A DNA stretch of 64,000 nucleotides from the NCBI RefSeq assembly GCF_019443325.1, contig NZ_CP080383.1:3968001-4032000 (forward strand), in the 5' to 3' direction. The notes under the pieces are model-generated. The model was not told the origin of the DNA, did not search any database, and saw nothing but the letters and a program-made list of their open reading frames with translations. A program made the position numbers and the translations under genes. This document shows, one piece after another, positions 36,192 to 45,370 of the stretch; position 1 is the first letter of the stretch, and every line of letters starts with the position of its first letter. Source of the stretch: Cryobacterium sp. PAMC25264 (GTDB taxonomy: Bacteria > Actinomycetota > Actinomycetes > Actinomycetales > Microbacteriaceae).

Positions 36192-37603
36192 CGGATGCGG
36201 GCGGCACGACGGACCACATCACCCGCGCCCTCTTTCACCATGCGCCGGCCGGCCTGTTCGCCATGACGGCGGACGGGGTCATCCGTTCGGCCAACGACAC
36301 GTTCTGCGAGTGGACCGGCTACCCCCGGGAGGACGTGGTGGGCCGGTACTTCCTGGCCCTGCTCTCCCGCGGCAGCAAGCTCATCTTCGAGACCCGGTAC
36401 ATGCCGCTGCTGCAGACGCAGAGCCGGTTGAACGAGATGATGCTCACCCTCACCACCAGCGCCGGCGGCACCCGCGACGTGCTGGTCAGCTCGGTGCTGG
36501 ACGACTCCGGCACCGAGCCGCTGGTCTACGCCGCGGTCTTCGCCGCCGGGATCCGGCTCAAGTACGAGCGCGACCTGTTGGACGCCCGGCGCACGGCCGA
36601 GACCGCCGTGGCCCGGGTGCGCATCCTGCAGGCCGCCGCGGCCGGCCTGGCACCCGCATCAACCCTCGCCGCGTTCGGTTCGGCCTTGCGGGTCTCGGCC
36701 GAGATGGCCACGGATGCCGCGCACGTCTCGGTGATCGTCATCGGCCCCGGCGGCACCCTGGAGCTGGTCTCCGGGGCCCGGCCGCTCGAGAAAACCGTCG
36801 CGCTGGCCGACCTGCTGCCCGTGGGCGCGGCGTTGGCCTCCGGCCTGCCGGTGCTGTGCCGGAGCGCCGCCGACATCGCGGAGAGCTTTCCGGGGCTGGC
36901 GGCCTCGCTCGATGCGGAGGGCGTCGAGTCGCTCTGCGTCGTGCCCATCATCGACAACGGCACCGTCAGCGGAGCCATCGCCTGCTGGTTCCAGCGGCAG
37001 CGGGTGCTCGACGAGAACCTGCTCGACCTGCTCGGAGCGCTCGCCACGCAGGCGGCGCCGGTGCTCGAACGCATCCACCTCCAGCACCAGATGGAGCACC
37101 AGTCCCTGCACGATTCGCTCACCGGCCTGCCGAACCGGCGAGCGCTGCAGAACCGGCTGCGGCGGCTGCTCGGCGACGCGGAGCGCCACGGGCGAGCGGT
37201 CGTGGTGCTGTTCCTCGACCTCGACGGTTTCAAGGCGATCAACGACGACTTCGGCCACGAGGCCGGTGACCAGGTGCTGCAGCAGGTCGCGCTGCGGCTG
37301 CGACGGGTTCTGCGAGAGGATGACACTCCGAGCCGGTTCGGCGGTGACGAGTTCGTGATCGCGTCGGACCGCATCGACCAGACGAGCGCCCTCGAGGTCG
37401 CCCAGCGCATCCGCCAGGCTGTGCGGGAACCGCTCGACGGGCTCGCGCAGGGCCAACGTGTCTCGGCCAGCATCGGCATCAGCGTGTACACCCCGGGCAG
37501 CACCACCCCGCTGACCCCGGACGACCTGATCGCCCTCGCCGACGAGGCCATGCTCACCTCTAAGCGGGCCGGCAAGGGCCGCGACACGCTGCTCACCGCC
37601 TGA
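36188..37603 (+). CDS. PAS-GAF-GGDEF diguanylate cyclase coupled to the RsbQ-like protein
   Basis: The protein has 471 residues from GTG 36188. It contains an N-terminal PAS domain (about 8-115, F-H-H-A-P-A-G-L-F), a helix with Y-E-R-D-L-L-D-A-R-R, a GAF domain (about 140-290) and a GGDEF domain (about 305-470). The active site is G385-G386-D387-E388-F389, and an inhibitory R376-E-D-D379 site lies five residues before it. Both catalytic and feedback sites look intact, so it should make cyclic di-GMP. The PAS-linker resembles that of RsbP-type phosphatases, which supports RsbQ as its partner. Confidence 0.87.
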   Translation: MTDAGGTTDHITRALFHHAPAGLFAMTADGVIRSANDTFCEWTGYPREDVVGRYFLALLSRGSKLIFETRYMPLLQTQSRLNEMMLTLTTSAGGTRDVLVSSVLDDSGTEPLVYAAVFAAGIRLKYERDLLDARRTAETAVARVRILQAAAAGLAPASTLAAFGSALRVSAEMATDAAHVSVIVIGPGGTLELVSGARPLEKTVALADLLPVGAALASGLPVLCRSAADIAESFPGLAASLDAEGVESLCVVPIIDNGTVSGAIACWFQRQRVLDENLLDLLGALATQAAPVLERIHLQHQMEHQSLHDSLTGLPNRRALQNRLRRLLGDAERHGRAVVVLFLDLDGFKAINDDFGHEAGDQVLQQVALRLRRVLREDDTPSRFGGDEFVIASDRIDQTSALEVAQRIRQAVREPLDGLAQGQRVSASIGISVYTPGSTTPLTPDDLIALADEAMLTSKRAGKGRDTLLTA

Positions 37604-37655
37604 ACGGGTGCTGTCGGGTTCCGCGGGTCCAAGCCTGTTCCTATCCGCGCCGATC

Positions 37656-37661
37656 TAGCAT
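37656..37661 (+). promoter_or_regulatory. -10 element TAGCAT of the PAP2 gene (leaderless)
   Basis: TAGCAT is followed by six bases and the ATG at 37668, as in the other leaderless candidates. Confidence 0.5.
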
Positions 37662-37667
37662 GGGCTG

Positions 37668-38426
37668 ATGGACCCCTCCCGATCAGACGAGACTGAGCCC
37701 ACCAGACCCGATTCGCCCACCCCGGCCACAGCGGAAGCCGCGGCGGATGCACCGTCGCGCCGCATCGCCCGCCGCTGGCCGCTGATCAGCGGGGCGATCG
37801 CGGTCCTCTTCGCCTTCCTGCTCGGCGCCCTGATCCTCACGCGAGGCAGCGGGCGCCCGATTGAGGCCGATCTGGAGTGGATGGAAGAGATCCTCGAGCA
37901 CCGGTCGCCGGTCTGGGAGGTCCCGGCACTGGTGATGAACTTCCTCGGCGCCGGTATCGCCGGGGTGGTCGTGATCCCGATCGCGATCGTCGTGACCTTG
38001 TTCGTGCTGAGGCGCCCGTGGGCGGCGCTGTACTTCGTGCTCGCCACCGTCGCCAGTGCCGGCCTGGTGCAGCTGCTGAAGACCCTGTTCGGTCGCGCCC
38101 GCCCCGAAGACATGCTGGTCACCTCCGACTTCGGGTCGTTCCCATCCGGCCATGTGGCGAACGCGGCAACCATGGCGGTGCTGCTGGGCATCATCTTCCC
38201 CCGGCTGTGGGTCTGGATCGCCGGCGCGGTGTACACGGTGGCGATGATGGTCAGCCGCACCTACCTCGGCGCGCACTGGCTCACCGACACCATCGGTGGC
38301 CTGCTGCTCGGTGTGGGTGTGGCCGTGGTCTTGTGGGCGCCGCTGGCGGCCAAGCTCGACGGTGAGAACACCCTCGCCAGACGCCGGGCGGTGTCGAAGG
38401 CCGCCGAAACCGCAAAACGAGGATGA
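37668..38426 (+). CDS. PAP2-family membrane phosphatase
   Basis: The protein has 252 residues. An acidic cytoplasmic N-terminus is followed by about six membrane segments. The three PAP2 signatures are present: K-T-L-F-G-R-A-R-P, P-S-G-H, and S-R-T-Y-L-G-A-H-W-L-T-D with the catalytic His. Such enzymes dephosphorylate lipid phosphates such as undecaprenyl diphosphate or phosphatidate, with the active site outside. It stands alone with its own promoter. Confidence 0.88.
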   Translation: MDPSRSDETEPTRPDSPTPATAEAAADAPSRRIARRWPLISGAIAVLFAFLLGALILTRGSGRPIEADLEWMEEILEHRSPVWEVPALVMNFLGAGIAGVVVIPIAIVVTLFVLRRPWAALYFVLATVASAGLVQLLKTLFGRARPEDMLVTSDFGSFPSGHVANAATMAVLLGIIFPRLWVWIAGAVYTVAMMVSRTYLGAHWLTDTIGGLLLGVGVAVVLWAPLAAKLDGENTLARRRAVSKAAETAKRG

Positions 38427-38475
38427 CAGCGCACGGATGTCGGCTTCGGGGCTGACATTCGCGGCGGCCGCGCGC

Positions 38476-38481
38476 TAGCGT
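38476..38481 (+). promoter_or_regulatory. -10 element TAGCGT of the saccharopine-dehydrogenase-like gene
   Basis: TAGCGT lies six bases before ATG 38488, which implies a leaderless mRNA. Confidence 0.5.
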
Positions 38482-38487
38482 CGGGTC

Positions 38488-39774
38488 ATGAGAATTCTCC
38501 TCGTAGGTGCTGGTGGCGTCGGTGACGCCTTTGCGAAGATCGTTGCCCGCCGTTCGTTTTTCGAGCAGGTGGTGGTGAGTGACTACGACCTGAGCCGGGC
38601 GGAGCGCACCATCGAGGCGATCAAGGCCCGGCACGGCGCCGAGACCGCCGACCGGTTCACGGCGGCGCAGATCGACGCATCCGACCCGGAGGTGGTGGCC
38701 CGGGTGGCGCGCGAGCACGGTGCCAGCCACGTGATGAACGCCGTGGAGCCCAAGTTCGTGCAGAGCATCTTCGCGGGAGCGCTCGCCGCGGGCGCCGACT
38801 ACCTCGACATGGCGATGAGCCTGAGCGAACCGCATCCGACCGACCCGCACTCGAAGACCGGCATCAAGCTCGGCGACGACCAGTTCGAGCAGGCGCCCGA
38901 TTGGGAGACCAGCGGAAGCCTGGCTCTCGTGGGGATGGGTGTGGAGCCCGGGCTCTCCGACGTGTTCGCCCGGTACGCCGCCGACCACCTGTTCAGTGAG
39001 ATCGACGAGCTGGGCACAAGGGACGGCGCCAACCTGGTCGTGCGCGACGAGGCCGGCAACGAGATCTTCGCGCCGTCGTTCAGTATTTGGACCACCATCG
39101 AGGAGTGCCTGAATCCGCCGGTGATCTTCGAGAAGGATCGCGGCTGGTTCACGACGCCGCCGTTCAGCGAGCCGGAAGTGTTCGACTTCCCCGAGGGCAT
39201 CGGCCCGGTGGAGTGCGTGAACGTGGAACACGAAGAGGTGCTGCTGATGCCGCGCTGGCTGGACGCGAAGCGGGTCACCTTCAAGTACGGCCTCGGCGAG
39301 GAGTTCATCGGGGTGCTGAAGACCCTGCACCTGCTCGGCCTGGACAGCACCAACCCGGTGAAGGTGCGCACCGCGGACGGCCCGGCGATGGTTGCGCCGC
39401 GGGATGTGGTGGCCGCGAGCCTGCCCGACCCGGCCACGATCGGGCCGCGCATGACGGGCAAGACCTGTGCGGGCGTGTGGGTGACCGGCACCGGCACGGA
39501 TGGGGCGCCCCGCGAGGTCTACCTGTATCACGTGAGTGACAACGAGTGGACGATGGCCGAGTACGACGCCCAGTGTGTGGTCTGGCAGACCGCCCTCAAC
39601 CCCGCGATCGCCCTGGAGCTGCTCGCCACCGGCGTGTGGACCGGCACCGGGGTGCTCGGCCCGGAGGCCTTCGACGCCAAACCCTACCTCGACCTGATGG
39701 CCGCCCCCGAGCCCGCCGGCTACGGCCAGCCCTGGGGCCTTCAGGAGCGCACCCCCGCTGCCCGACCCTCCTAG
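38488..39774 (+). CDS. Saccharopine dehydrogenase family protein
   Basis: The protein has 428 residues. An N-terminal Rossmann domain (I-L-L-V-G-A-G-G-V-G-D-A-F) is followed by A-G-A-D-Y-L-D-M-A and G-M-G-V-E-P-G-L-S-D, typical of the LYS9-like branch. The length fits. In bacteria such proteins act in lysine or polyamine routes or on other amino-acid adducts. The FAD oxidoreductase 1 kb downstream is not clearly linked. Confidence 0.8.
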   Translation: MRILLVGAGGVGDAFAKIVARRSFFEQVVVSDYDLSRAERTIEAIKARHGAETADRFTAAQIDASDPEVVARVAREHGASHVMNAVEPKFVQSIFAGALAAGADYLDMAMSLSEPHPTDPHSKTGIKLGDDQFEQAPDWETSGSLALVGMGVEPGLSDVFARYAADHLFSEIDELGTRDGANLVVRDEAGNEIFAPSFSIWTTIEECLNPPVIFEKDRGWFTTPPFSEPEVFDFPEGIGPVECVNVEHEEVLLMPRWLDAKRVTFKYGLGEEFIGVLKTLHLLGLDSTNPVKVRTADGPAMVAPRDVVAASLPDPATIGPRMTGKTCAGVWVTGTGTDGAPREVYLYHVSDNEWTMAEYDAQCVVWQTALNPAIALELLATGVWTGTGVLGPEAFDAKPYLDLMAAPEPAGYGQPWGLQERTPAARPS

Positions 39775-39777
39775 GTC

Positions 39778-40040
39778 GTCTCGCGGGGTCTCGACAGGCT
39801 CGACCAGCGTGTCGATCGCGCCCCGCACGTCGGTCGAGCCTGTCGAGACCGGGTGGGCCGGCCTCGGGTTCGCGCCCCCACGGTGGTCGAGCTTGTCGAG
39901 ACCGGGTGGGCCGGTCTCGCGATCGCGCCCCCACGGTGGTCGAGCTTGTCGAGACCGGCTGACGTGCGGGTGTGTCGGAGCGGCGCGCGTTCGTTGGTCG
40001 TCTCGCGTGGTCTTGACCGGCTCGACCGCTGAGCACGACT
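39778..40040. repeat. Cluster of five dispersed TCGAC-type repeats
   Basis: Copies at about 39784 (GGTCTCGACAGGCTCGACC), 39830, 39885 and 39936 (reverse orientation) and a degenerate one near 40006 fill the stretch 39775-40084. Two neighbouring copies share long identical flanks, which indicates local duplication. No gene is visible before 40085. Confidence 0.75.
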
Positions 40041-40072
40041 GGCACGCACAGCCCGCTCCCTAGCCGCTTCGA

Positions 40073-40078
40073 TAGAGT
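40073..40078 (+). promoter_or_regulatory. -10 element TAGAGT of the 48-residue protein gene
   Basis: TAGAGT is six bases before ATG 40085, the same spacing as at the other leaderless candidates. This is the main support for the small gene. Confidence 0.5.
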
Positions 40079-40084
40079 CGCCCC

Positions 40085-40231
40085 ATGCATGACTACGACG
40101 ACTACGACGGCCGCCCAGTGGGATTCATGGGCAAGCTCCGCGGGATTAAGGGACTCACCTGGATCCTGATCCTGTCGTTGGTCGCTATCACCGTCGGAGC
40201 CACGACCCTGCTGTTTCTTTTCCAGAGCTAG
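40085..40231 (+). CDS. Small single-span membrane protein (48 residues)
   Basis: The N-terminus is acidic and tyrosine-rich (M-H-D-Y-D-D-Y-D-G-R), followed by a short basic segment (G-K-L-R-G-I-K) and one hydrophobic helix from T-W-I-L-I-L to T-L-L-F-L-F. No family is recognised. The consistent -10 position, G/C-rich third codon positions and one clear membrane helix argue that it is real. The next gene also encodes a small membrane protein. Confidence 0.6.
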   Translation: MHDYDDYDGRPVGFMGKLRGIKGLTWILILSLVAITVGATTLLFLFQS

Positions 40232-40364
40232 GAGCCGCGCCGGAATCGTCGCGCCGGGACCGCGCCGCCGGGCGGCGCCGCACCCGGACCCGGTAGCCTG
40301 ATCGCGGGGGTGCACGGCCTCCGTCGGCCTGCGCCGACTCACCAGAGCCGACGAAAGAGGCCCC

Positions 40365-40802
40365 ATGCTGACCCCCACCGCGGCCATCGCATCCGTTTTT
40401 CGCAAGTACGCCGACTTCAGCGGGCGGGCATCCCGCAGCGAGTACTGGTGGTTCGCCCTGCTGCTCTGGGTGGTACTCGGAGGGCTCCAGCTGCTGCAGC
40501 TGATCCCGACCGGAACAACGAGCTACGGTTACACCTCGTACAACTTCTCGATCGTCACGATGATCGTGGCCCCGCTCTTCGCGATCGGCGTGCTGCTGCC
40601 CAGCCTCGCGGTGCTCGTGCGCCGGCTGCACGACGCGAACTTCTCCGGCTGGTTCGTCTTCCTGGCCCTCATCCCGGGCGTGGGCGCGATCATCCTGCTC
40701 GTCTTCACGCTGCTGCCGAGCAACCCCGCGGGCACCCGGTTCGATGTCACCCGGCTGCCGAAGGCGCCCGGACTGTCGTTCCAGGGATCCAACCTGGGCT
40801 GA
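40365..40802 (+). CDS. DUF805 family membrane protein
   Basis: The protein has 145 residues and four membrane segments. The signature F-S-G-R-A-S-R-S-E-Y-W-W-F near residue 18 and R-R-L-H-D-A-N-F-S-G-W define DUF805. GAAAGAGG lies before the ATG. The function of the family is unknown. Confidence 0.9.
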   Translation: MLTPTAAIASVFRKYADFSGRASRSEYWWFALLLWVVLGGLQLLQLIPTGTTSYGYTSYNFSIVTMIVAPLFAIGVLLPSLAVLVRRLHDANFSGWFVFLALIPGVGAIILLVFTLLPSNPAGTRFDVTRLPKAPGLSFQGSNLG

Positions 40803-40854
40803 AGGCTTCGCAACCCGGGCCCGGATGCGCCATGATCGCGATACGGCGATCGAC

Positions 40855-42246
40855 ATGGGAAGCGGTGCGGGCATGATCAACGGGGACGTCTCCTTCTGGT
40901 GGAACCAGGTCGGCCGCCCCGCTCCGCGCCCGGCGCTGCCCGGTTCCACCCGCGCCGACGTCTGCATCGTGGGCGCCGGCTACACCGGCCTGTGGGCCGC
41001 CTACTACCTTAAGAAGGCGGCGCCCCAGCTGCGCGTGGTCATCCTCGAGCAGCGGTTCGCCGGCTACGGCGCCTCCGGGCGCAACGGCGGCTGGCTCACC
41101 AACTCGGTCACCGGCGGGCGCGACCAGTACGTCCGCAGCCACGGCCGAGACGCCGCCAGCGCCTTCCAGCTGGCCATGAACGACACCGTCGACGAGGTCA
41201 TCCGGGTCGCCGCGCTCGAGGGCATCGACGCCGACATCGTCAAGGGTGGCGAGTTCACCGTCGCCTACGACCGGCCGCAGCAGCGCCGGCTCGAGGAAGC
41301 GGTGCGGGGCGAGCAGGCCTGGCCGCACACGGATGTGGAGCTGCTGAGGGCCGCCGACGCCACCGCGCAGATCAACGTGGTCGGCTCGACCGGGGCGATG
41401 TGGCACCCGCACTGCGCGCGCATCCAGCCGGCCAAGCTCGTGGCCGGGCTTGCCCGGGCGGTGCTGGCGCTCGGCGTGGAGATCTACGACGACACCCGGG
41501 TGACCGAGATCACCCCGCACGCCGCCCGCACCGCGCGCGGCACGGTGGAGGCCGAGTTCATCGTGCGCGCCACCGAGGGATTCACCGCGGGCCTGGCGGG
41601 CCTGCACCGGGCCTGGCTGCCGATGAACTCGTCGCTGATCGTCACCGAACCGCTCGGCGCCGACGCATGGGCCGGCATCGGCTGGGCCAATCGCGCCACC
41701 CTGGGCGACATGGCGCACGCCTACATGTACGCGCAGCGCACCGCCGATGACCGCATCGCCATCGGCGGCCGCGGGGTGCCGTACCGGTTCGGGTCGCAGA
41801 CCGACTCCGACGGGCACACTCCAGCGAGCACTGTCGAGGCGCTCCGCAACATCCTGCACCGGTTCTTTCCGGGCACGACGGATACCGCCATCGCGCACGC
41901 CTGGAGCGGCGTGCTGGGCGTGCCCCGCGACTGGGCCGCAACCGTGGGCCTCGACCGGCGAACCGGGCTCGCCTGGGCCGGCGGGTACGTGGGCACCGGG
42001 GTGGCCACCACCAACCTGGCCGGCCGCACCCTGACCGACCTGATCCTCGGCCGGGCGAGCCTGCTCACTGAACTGCCCTGGGTGAACCACCGGGTGCGCA
42101 ACTGGGAGCCGGAACCGCTGCGCTGGCTGGCCGTGACCGCCCTGTACCAGGCGTACACCCGCGCCGACCGCGCCGAGCTCACCCGGCGCGAGCGCACCTC
42201 GCCGCTGGCGACCCTCGCCGACCGCGTCTCGGGTCGAGGCCACTAG
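40855..42246 (+). CDS. FAD-dependent oxidoreductase (DAO family)
   Basis: About 463 residues from ATG 40855; ATG 40873 is an alternative. The FAD-binding motif V-C-I-V-G-A-G-Y-T-G-L-W-A-A-Y lies near residue 36, followed by G-Y-G-A-S-G-R-N-G-G-W. A C-terminal G-Y-V-G-T-G-V-A-T-T-N closes the cofactor site. This is the PuuB/OrdL type that oxidises amines such as gamma-glutamyl-putrescine or related amino compounds. No partner enzyme is adjacent, so the substrate is open. Confidence 0.83.
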   Translation: MGSGAGMINGDVSFWWNQVGRPAPRPALPGSTRADVCIVGAGYTGLWAAYYLKKAAPQLRVVILEQRFAGYGASGRNGGWLTNSVTGGRDQYVRSHGRDAASAFQLAMNDTVDEVIRVAALEGIDADIVKGGEFTVAYDRPQQRRLEEAVRGEQAWPHTDVELLRAADATAQINVVGSTGAMWHPHCARIQPAKLVAGLARAVLALGVEIYDDTRVTEITPHAARTARGTVEAEFIVRATEGFTAGLAGLHRAWLPMNSSLIVTEPLGADAWAGIGWANRATLGDMAHAYMYAQRTADDRIAIGGRGVPYRFGSQTDSDGHTPASTVEALRNILHRFFPGTTDTAIAHAWSGVLGVPRDWAATVGLDRRTGLAWAGGYVGTGVATTNLAGRTLTDLILGRASLLTELPWVNHRVRNWEPEPLRWLAVTALYQAYTRADRAELTRRERTSPLATLADRVSGRGH

Positions 42247-42425
42247 AAGCGCCTCGCCCGCCTGCGGAACACACGTTTCTGAGGACATCGGCGGCAAAAA
42301 AGGACCCTATGTGCGATTCCGTCCTAGCAAACTCACTTTTTCCCTCTAACCCGGCTACGGCCGCGACATCCGTGTGGCCGGATCGCACTCTCGATCTCGG
42401 GCCCCCGGTGTGGTTCACTCGTCCC

Positions 42426-43250
42426 ATGAGCGTTGATCCAGCGGCCGTGGCCGAGGCCTACCGGAGGTACGACGAGGCCGCCCTGGCGGCCGGCGTAAGC
42501 GTGCGGATGGCCGAACCGCGCGACCTGGCCAGCATCATCGGGCTGTTCGAACGCACCTGGGGTGTCGGCCGCAGCCCGGACCGGGCCATGCTGCTGGCGC
42601 TCGACTACGCGGGCAACACCGTGCTGCTCGCCACCCAGAAGGGCAAACCGGTCGGGGCGACACTGGGGTTCCTGGGCTGGACCAACGGTGTGCACCTGCA
42701 CTCGCACATGGCCGCGGTGGTGCCGTGGCAACGCGGCGGCGGGGTGGGCTTCGCGCTCAAGCTCTTCCAGCGCGCCGTCTGCCTGGAGCAGGGCGTCACC
42801 GAGATGCGCTGGACCTTCGACCCGCTGATTCGCCGCAACGCGCACTTCAACCTGGCCAAGCTCGGCGCCGAGGTGACCGGGTTCCTGCCGGACTTCTACG
42901 GCCGGCTGGACGACGTGATCTCGGGGGCCGACCGCAGCGACAGGTTCGAGGCGCGGTGGGCGCTGGGCTCCGCGCGAGTGCGGCGCGCGCTCGACGGTCG
43001 ACCGGCGCCGCACTGGCGGGCCGAGGGCTCCTGGGCGCTCGACGCGGACTTCGAACGGCTGCGCGGCGATGATCCGGCCGCGGCCACGGTGCGCCGTGAG
43101 GAGTCCCGGGCCGTGTTCGCCGACGCGTTCCGGCGGGGGCTCCGGCCCGAGGTGACCGGCCACCACGACTACGTGTTCACGGCGGATCCGGGCGACCGGG
43201 AGCCGACCGACGCAGGCATCGGGCGCCGCGACGGCGACGCATCCGTCTAA
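42426..43250 (+). CDS. GNAT-fold acetyltransferase-like protein (COG3375 type)
   Basis: The protein has 274 residues from ATG 42426; the frame is open upstream but unconserved in character. Residues of about 25-170 resemble the GNAT core, with the V-V-P-W-Q-R-G-G-G-V-G-F-A-L-K acyl-CoA loop and T-F-D-P-L-I-R-R-N-A-H-F-N-L. The C-terminal part is Arg- and Asp-rich. The substrate is unknown. The 179 bases before it carry short A and T runs but no recognised site. Confidence 0.7.
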   Translation: MSVDPAAVAEAYRRYDEAALAAGVSVRMAEPRDLASIIGLFERTWGVGRSPDRAMLLALDYAGNTVLLATQKGKPVGATLGFLGWTNGVHLHSHMAAVVPWQRGGGVGFALKLFQRAVCLEQGVTEMRWTFDPLIRRNAHFNLAKLGAEVTGFLPDFYGRLDDVISGADRSDRFEARWALGSARVRRALDGRPAPHWRAEGSWALDADFERLRGDDPAAATVRREESRAVFADAFRRGLRPEVTGHHDYVFTADPGDREPTDAGIGRRDGDASV

Positions 43251-43259
43251 CGCGCGAGA

Positions 43260-43859
43260 CTAACTACCCAGGTCAGCGCTCAGATCCGCATCGGGCATCG
43301 GCTGCCGGGTGCGCCCGGTGAGCCGGCGTTCGAACCAGTAGAGCAGCTCGGGGCGCAGCCGGTTGAGCTCGGACAGCGTCATCGGGTCCGGCACGCGTAC
43401 GATCGGCACGCCCAGCTCGTCGGCGACGATGTCCATGGCGCCGCGAGAATAGAACTGGCCGCGCATCCGCACCAGCAGCTCACCGCTCTGGCCGGTGACG
43501 AAGAGCTGCGGTTGGCTGTCGACCGTGCCGCTCTGGTAGAGCTCGAGCAGCACAACGCTGGAGATCTGTTCGGACGGAAAGCTGGTGTTCCGGCCGAAGA
43601 ACCCGCGCTCGGAGACGCCGGTGTCGTCGACCCAGATGCAGGTGCGGAGGAATCCGATGATCCCGACCAAGGCGGTGAGCATGACCGCCAGCTGGGCGGC
43701 GGCCACGGGAAGCCATTCGCCGATGGGGATCGTGAGCCAATAGAGAACCGCGAAGACGGGCGCGAAGAAGGCGATGATCGAGAGGGTCGTCTGGCGCAGC
43801 AGATGGCCGTGCGGCCGCAGCACCTGCGCGCGCACAGGTCGGCCCGTGATTTTCCCCAC
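43260..43859 (-). CDS. Two-span membrane protein with PH-like cytoplasmic part
   Basis: The protein has 199 residues from GTG 43859, chosen because GAGGGGGAACAAGG lies just upstream; an ATG at 43922 would add 21 residues. Two adjacent hydrophobic helices lie near residues 26-70. The remainder alternates beta-strand-like stretches (I-W-V-D-D-T-G-V-S-E-R-G-F-F-G), resembling bacterial PH-like membrane proteins. No function is assigned. It diverges from the potassium transporter genes. Confidence 0.65.
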   Translation of the reverse strand: MGKITGRPVRAQVLRPHGHLLRQTTLSIIAFFAPVFAVLYWLTIPIGEWLPVAAAQLAVMLTALVGIIGFLRTCIWVDDTGVSERGFFGRNTSFPSEQISSVVLLELYQSGTVDSQPQLFVTGQSGELLVRMRGQFYSRGAMDIVADELGVPIVRVPDPMTLSELNRLRPELLYWFERRLTGRTRQPMPDADLSADLGS

Positions 43860-43990
43860 CCTTGTTCCCCCTCGCCGGTGTCTTGTTGAGTATGCCCCAT
43901 GACCCGGCACCCCAGTAGACACCGTTCGGGGGGCATTCGGGGCCGCGACAAGCCGCAGTCGGTCGGGCTCCCTCTCAACCGCGCGGCCCG

Positions 43991-43996
43991 TAGAGT
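43991..43996 (+). promoter_or_regulatory. -10 element TAGAGT of the potassium transporter operon
   Basis: TAGAGT lies six bases before GTG 44003, implying leaderless transcription of the operon. Confidence 0.5.
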
Positions 43997-44002
43997 GTCA
44001 GA

Positions 44003-45370
44003 GTGAACCAGCAGATGACGAATGGCCGGCGCCCAGCCCGGCCCCGATTCCGTCTGCATCCGGCCCAGGCCGTGGCAACCGGCTTCGCACTGACCGTGCT
44101 CATCGGGTCCGGGCTGTTGTCCTTGCCCGTCGCCAAGGCGGGTCCAGGCGGTGCGTCCTTCGCTGAAGCGATCTTCACGGCCACGTCGGCCGTGTGCGTG
44201 ACGGGTCTCACTGTGGTGGACACCGCCACGTATTGGACCCCCTTCGGCCAGGTTGTGATCCTGCTGCTCATTCAGGTGGGCGGGTTCGGCGTGATGACGT
44301 TCGCGTCGGTGATCGGGTTGGCCGTGGTGCGCCGCCTGTCCCTGCGCTCCCGTGTGACCGCGGCATCCGAGGTGCGCAGTGTGGGCCTGGAGGACGTGAA
44401 GGGCCTGGTCCTGGGCGTGGTCACGATCTCCCTGGCGGTCGAGCTGGTGGTCGCGGTTCTGCTCAGCCTGCGGTTCCTCGTCGGATACGGCGAGCCGATC
44501 GGCCGGGCAGTGTGGCTCGGGGTGTTCCACGCGGTGTCGTCGTTCAACAACGCCGGGTTTGCGCTGTTCGCCGACAATCTGATGGGCTACGCCGTCGACC
44601 CGTTCATCTGCCTGCCGATCGCAGCTGCCGTGATCCTGGGCGGGTTGGGATTCCCTGTCATCGTGCAGCTGCGCAAGCACTTCCGGTCTCCGCGGCAGTG
44701 GACCATGAACACCCGCATCGTGCTGGCCGGCACGGTGACCCTGTTGGTTGCGGGCACCGTGTACATCACGGCCGTTGAGTGGTCGAACCCCGCCACGCTC
44801 GGTCCGCTCGACTGGCCGGCGAAGGTGTTGGTCGGGTTCTTCCAGTCGGTGCAAACCCGCACGGCCGGATTCAACAGCATTGACGTCGGAGCGATGGACT
44901 CGGCCAGTCTGCTCGGCATGGACGTGCTCATGTTCATCGGTGGCGGCCCCGCCGGCACCGCTGGCGGTATCAAGGTGACGACGTTCGCCGTGCTGTACTT
45001 CATCCTGGTTGCCGAGATCCGCGGCGATGGGGTCGTGAACGTCTTCGGCAAGCGGCTCTCCCGGGCCGTACACCGGCAGGCCATCACCCTGGTGCTCCTG
45101 GCCGTTTTTGTCGTCACGGCGTCCACGGCGGCACTGATGCTGATCACCGACATCGGCCTGGACGCCCTGCTGTTCGAGGCCATCTCGGCCTTTGGCACCG
45201 TCGGCCTGTCGACGGGGATCACGGCCGGGCTACCGCCGGCCGGTCAGGCGATCCTGATCCTGCTGATGTTCATCGGACGGCTCGGCCCCATCACCTTCGC
45301 CTCGGCGCTCGCCCTGCGTGAGCGCCCACCCGCGTACGAACTTCCCAAGGAGAGGCCGATCATTGGCTAA
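44003..45370 (+). CDS. ktrB: TrkH/KtrB-family potassium channel subunit
   Basis: The 455-residue integral membrane protein is made of four M1-P-M2 repeats. The filter segments are visible as T-S-A-V-C-V-T-G-L, S-S-F-N-N-A-G-F, R-T-A-G-F-N-S and S-A-F-G-T-V-G-L-S-T-G. The length is that of KtrB rather than TrkH. It takes up potassium with the next gene product, whose start overlaps its last codons. Confidence 0.92.
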   Translation: MNQQMTNGRRPARPRFRLHPAQAVATGFALTVLIGSGLLSLPVAKAGPGGASFAEAIFTATSAVCVTGLTVVDTATYWTPFGQVVILLLIQVGGFGVMTFASVIGLAVVRRLSLRSRVTAASEVRSVGLEDVKGLVLGVVTISLAVELVVAVLLSLRFLVGYGEPIGRAVWLGVFHAVSSFNNAGFALFADNLMGYAVDPFICLPIAAAVILGGLGFPVIVQLRKHFRSPRQWTMNTRIVLAGTVTLLVAGTVYITAVEWSNPATLGPLDWPAKVLVGFFQSVQTRTAGFNSIDVGAMDSASLLGMDVLMFIGGGPAGTAGGIKVTTFAVLYFILVAEIRGDGVVNVFGKRLSRAVHRQAITLVLLAVFVVTASTAALMLITDIGLDALLFEAISAFGTVGLSTGITAGLPPAGQAILILLMFIGRLGPITFASALALRERPPAYELPKERPIIG

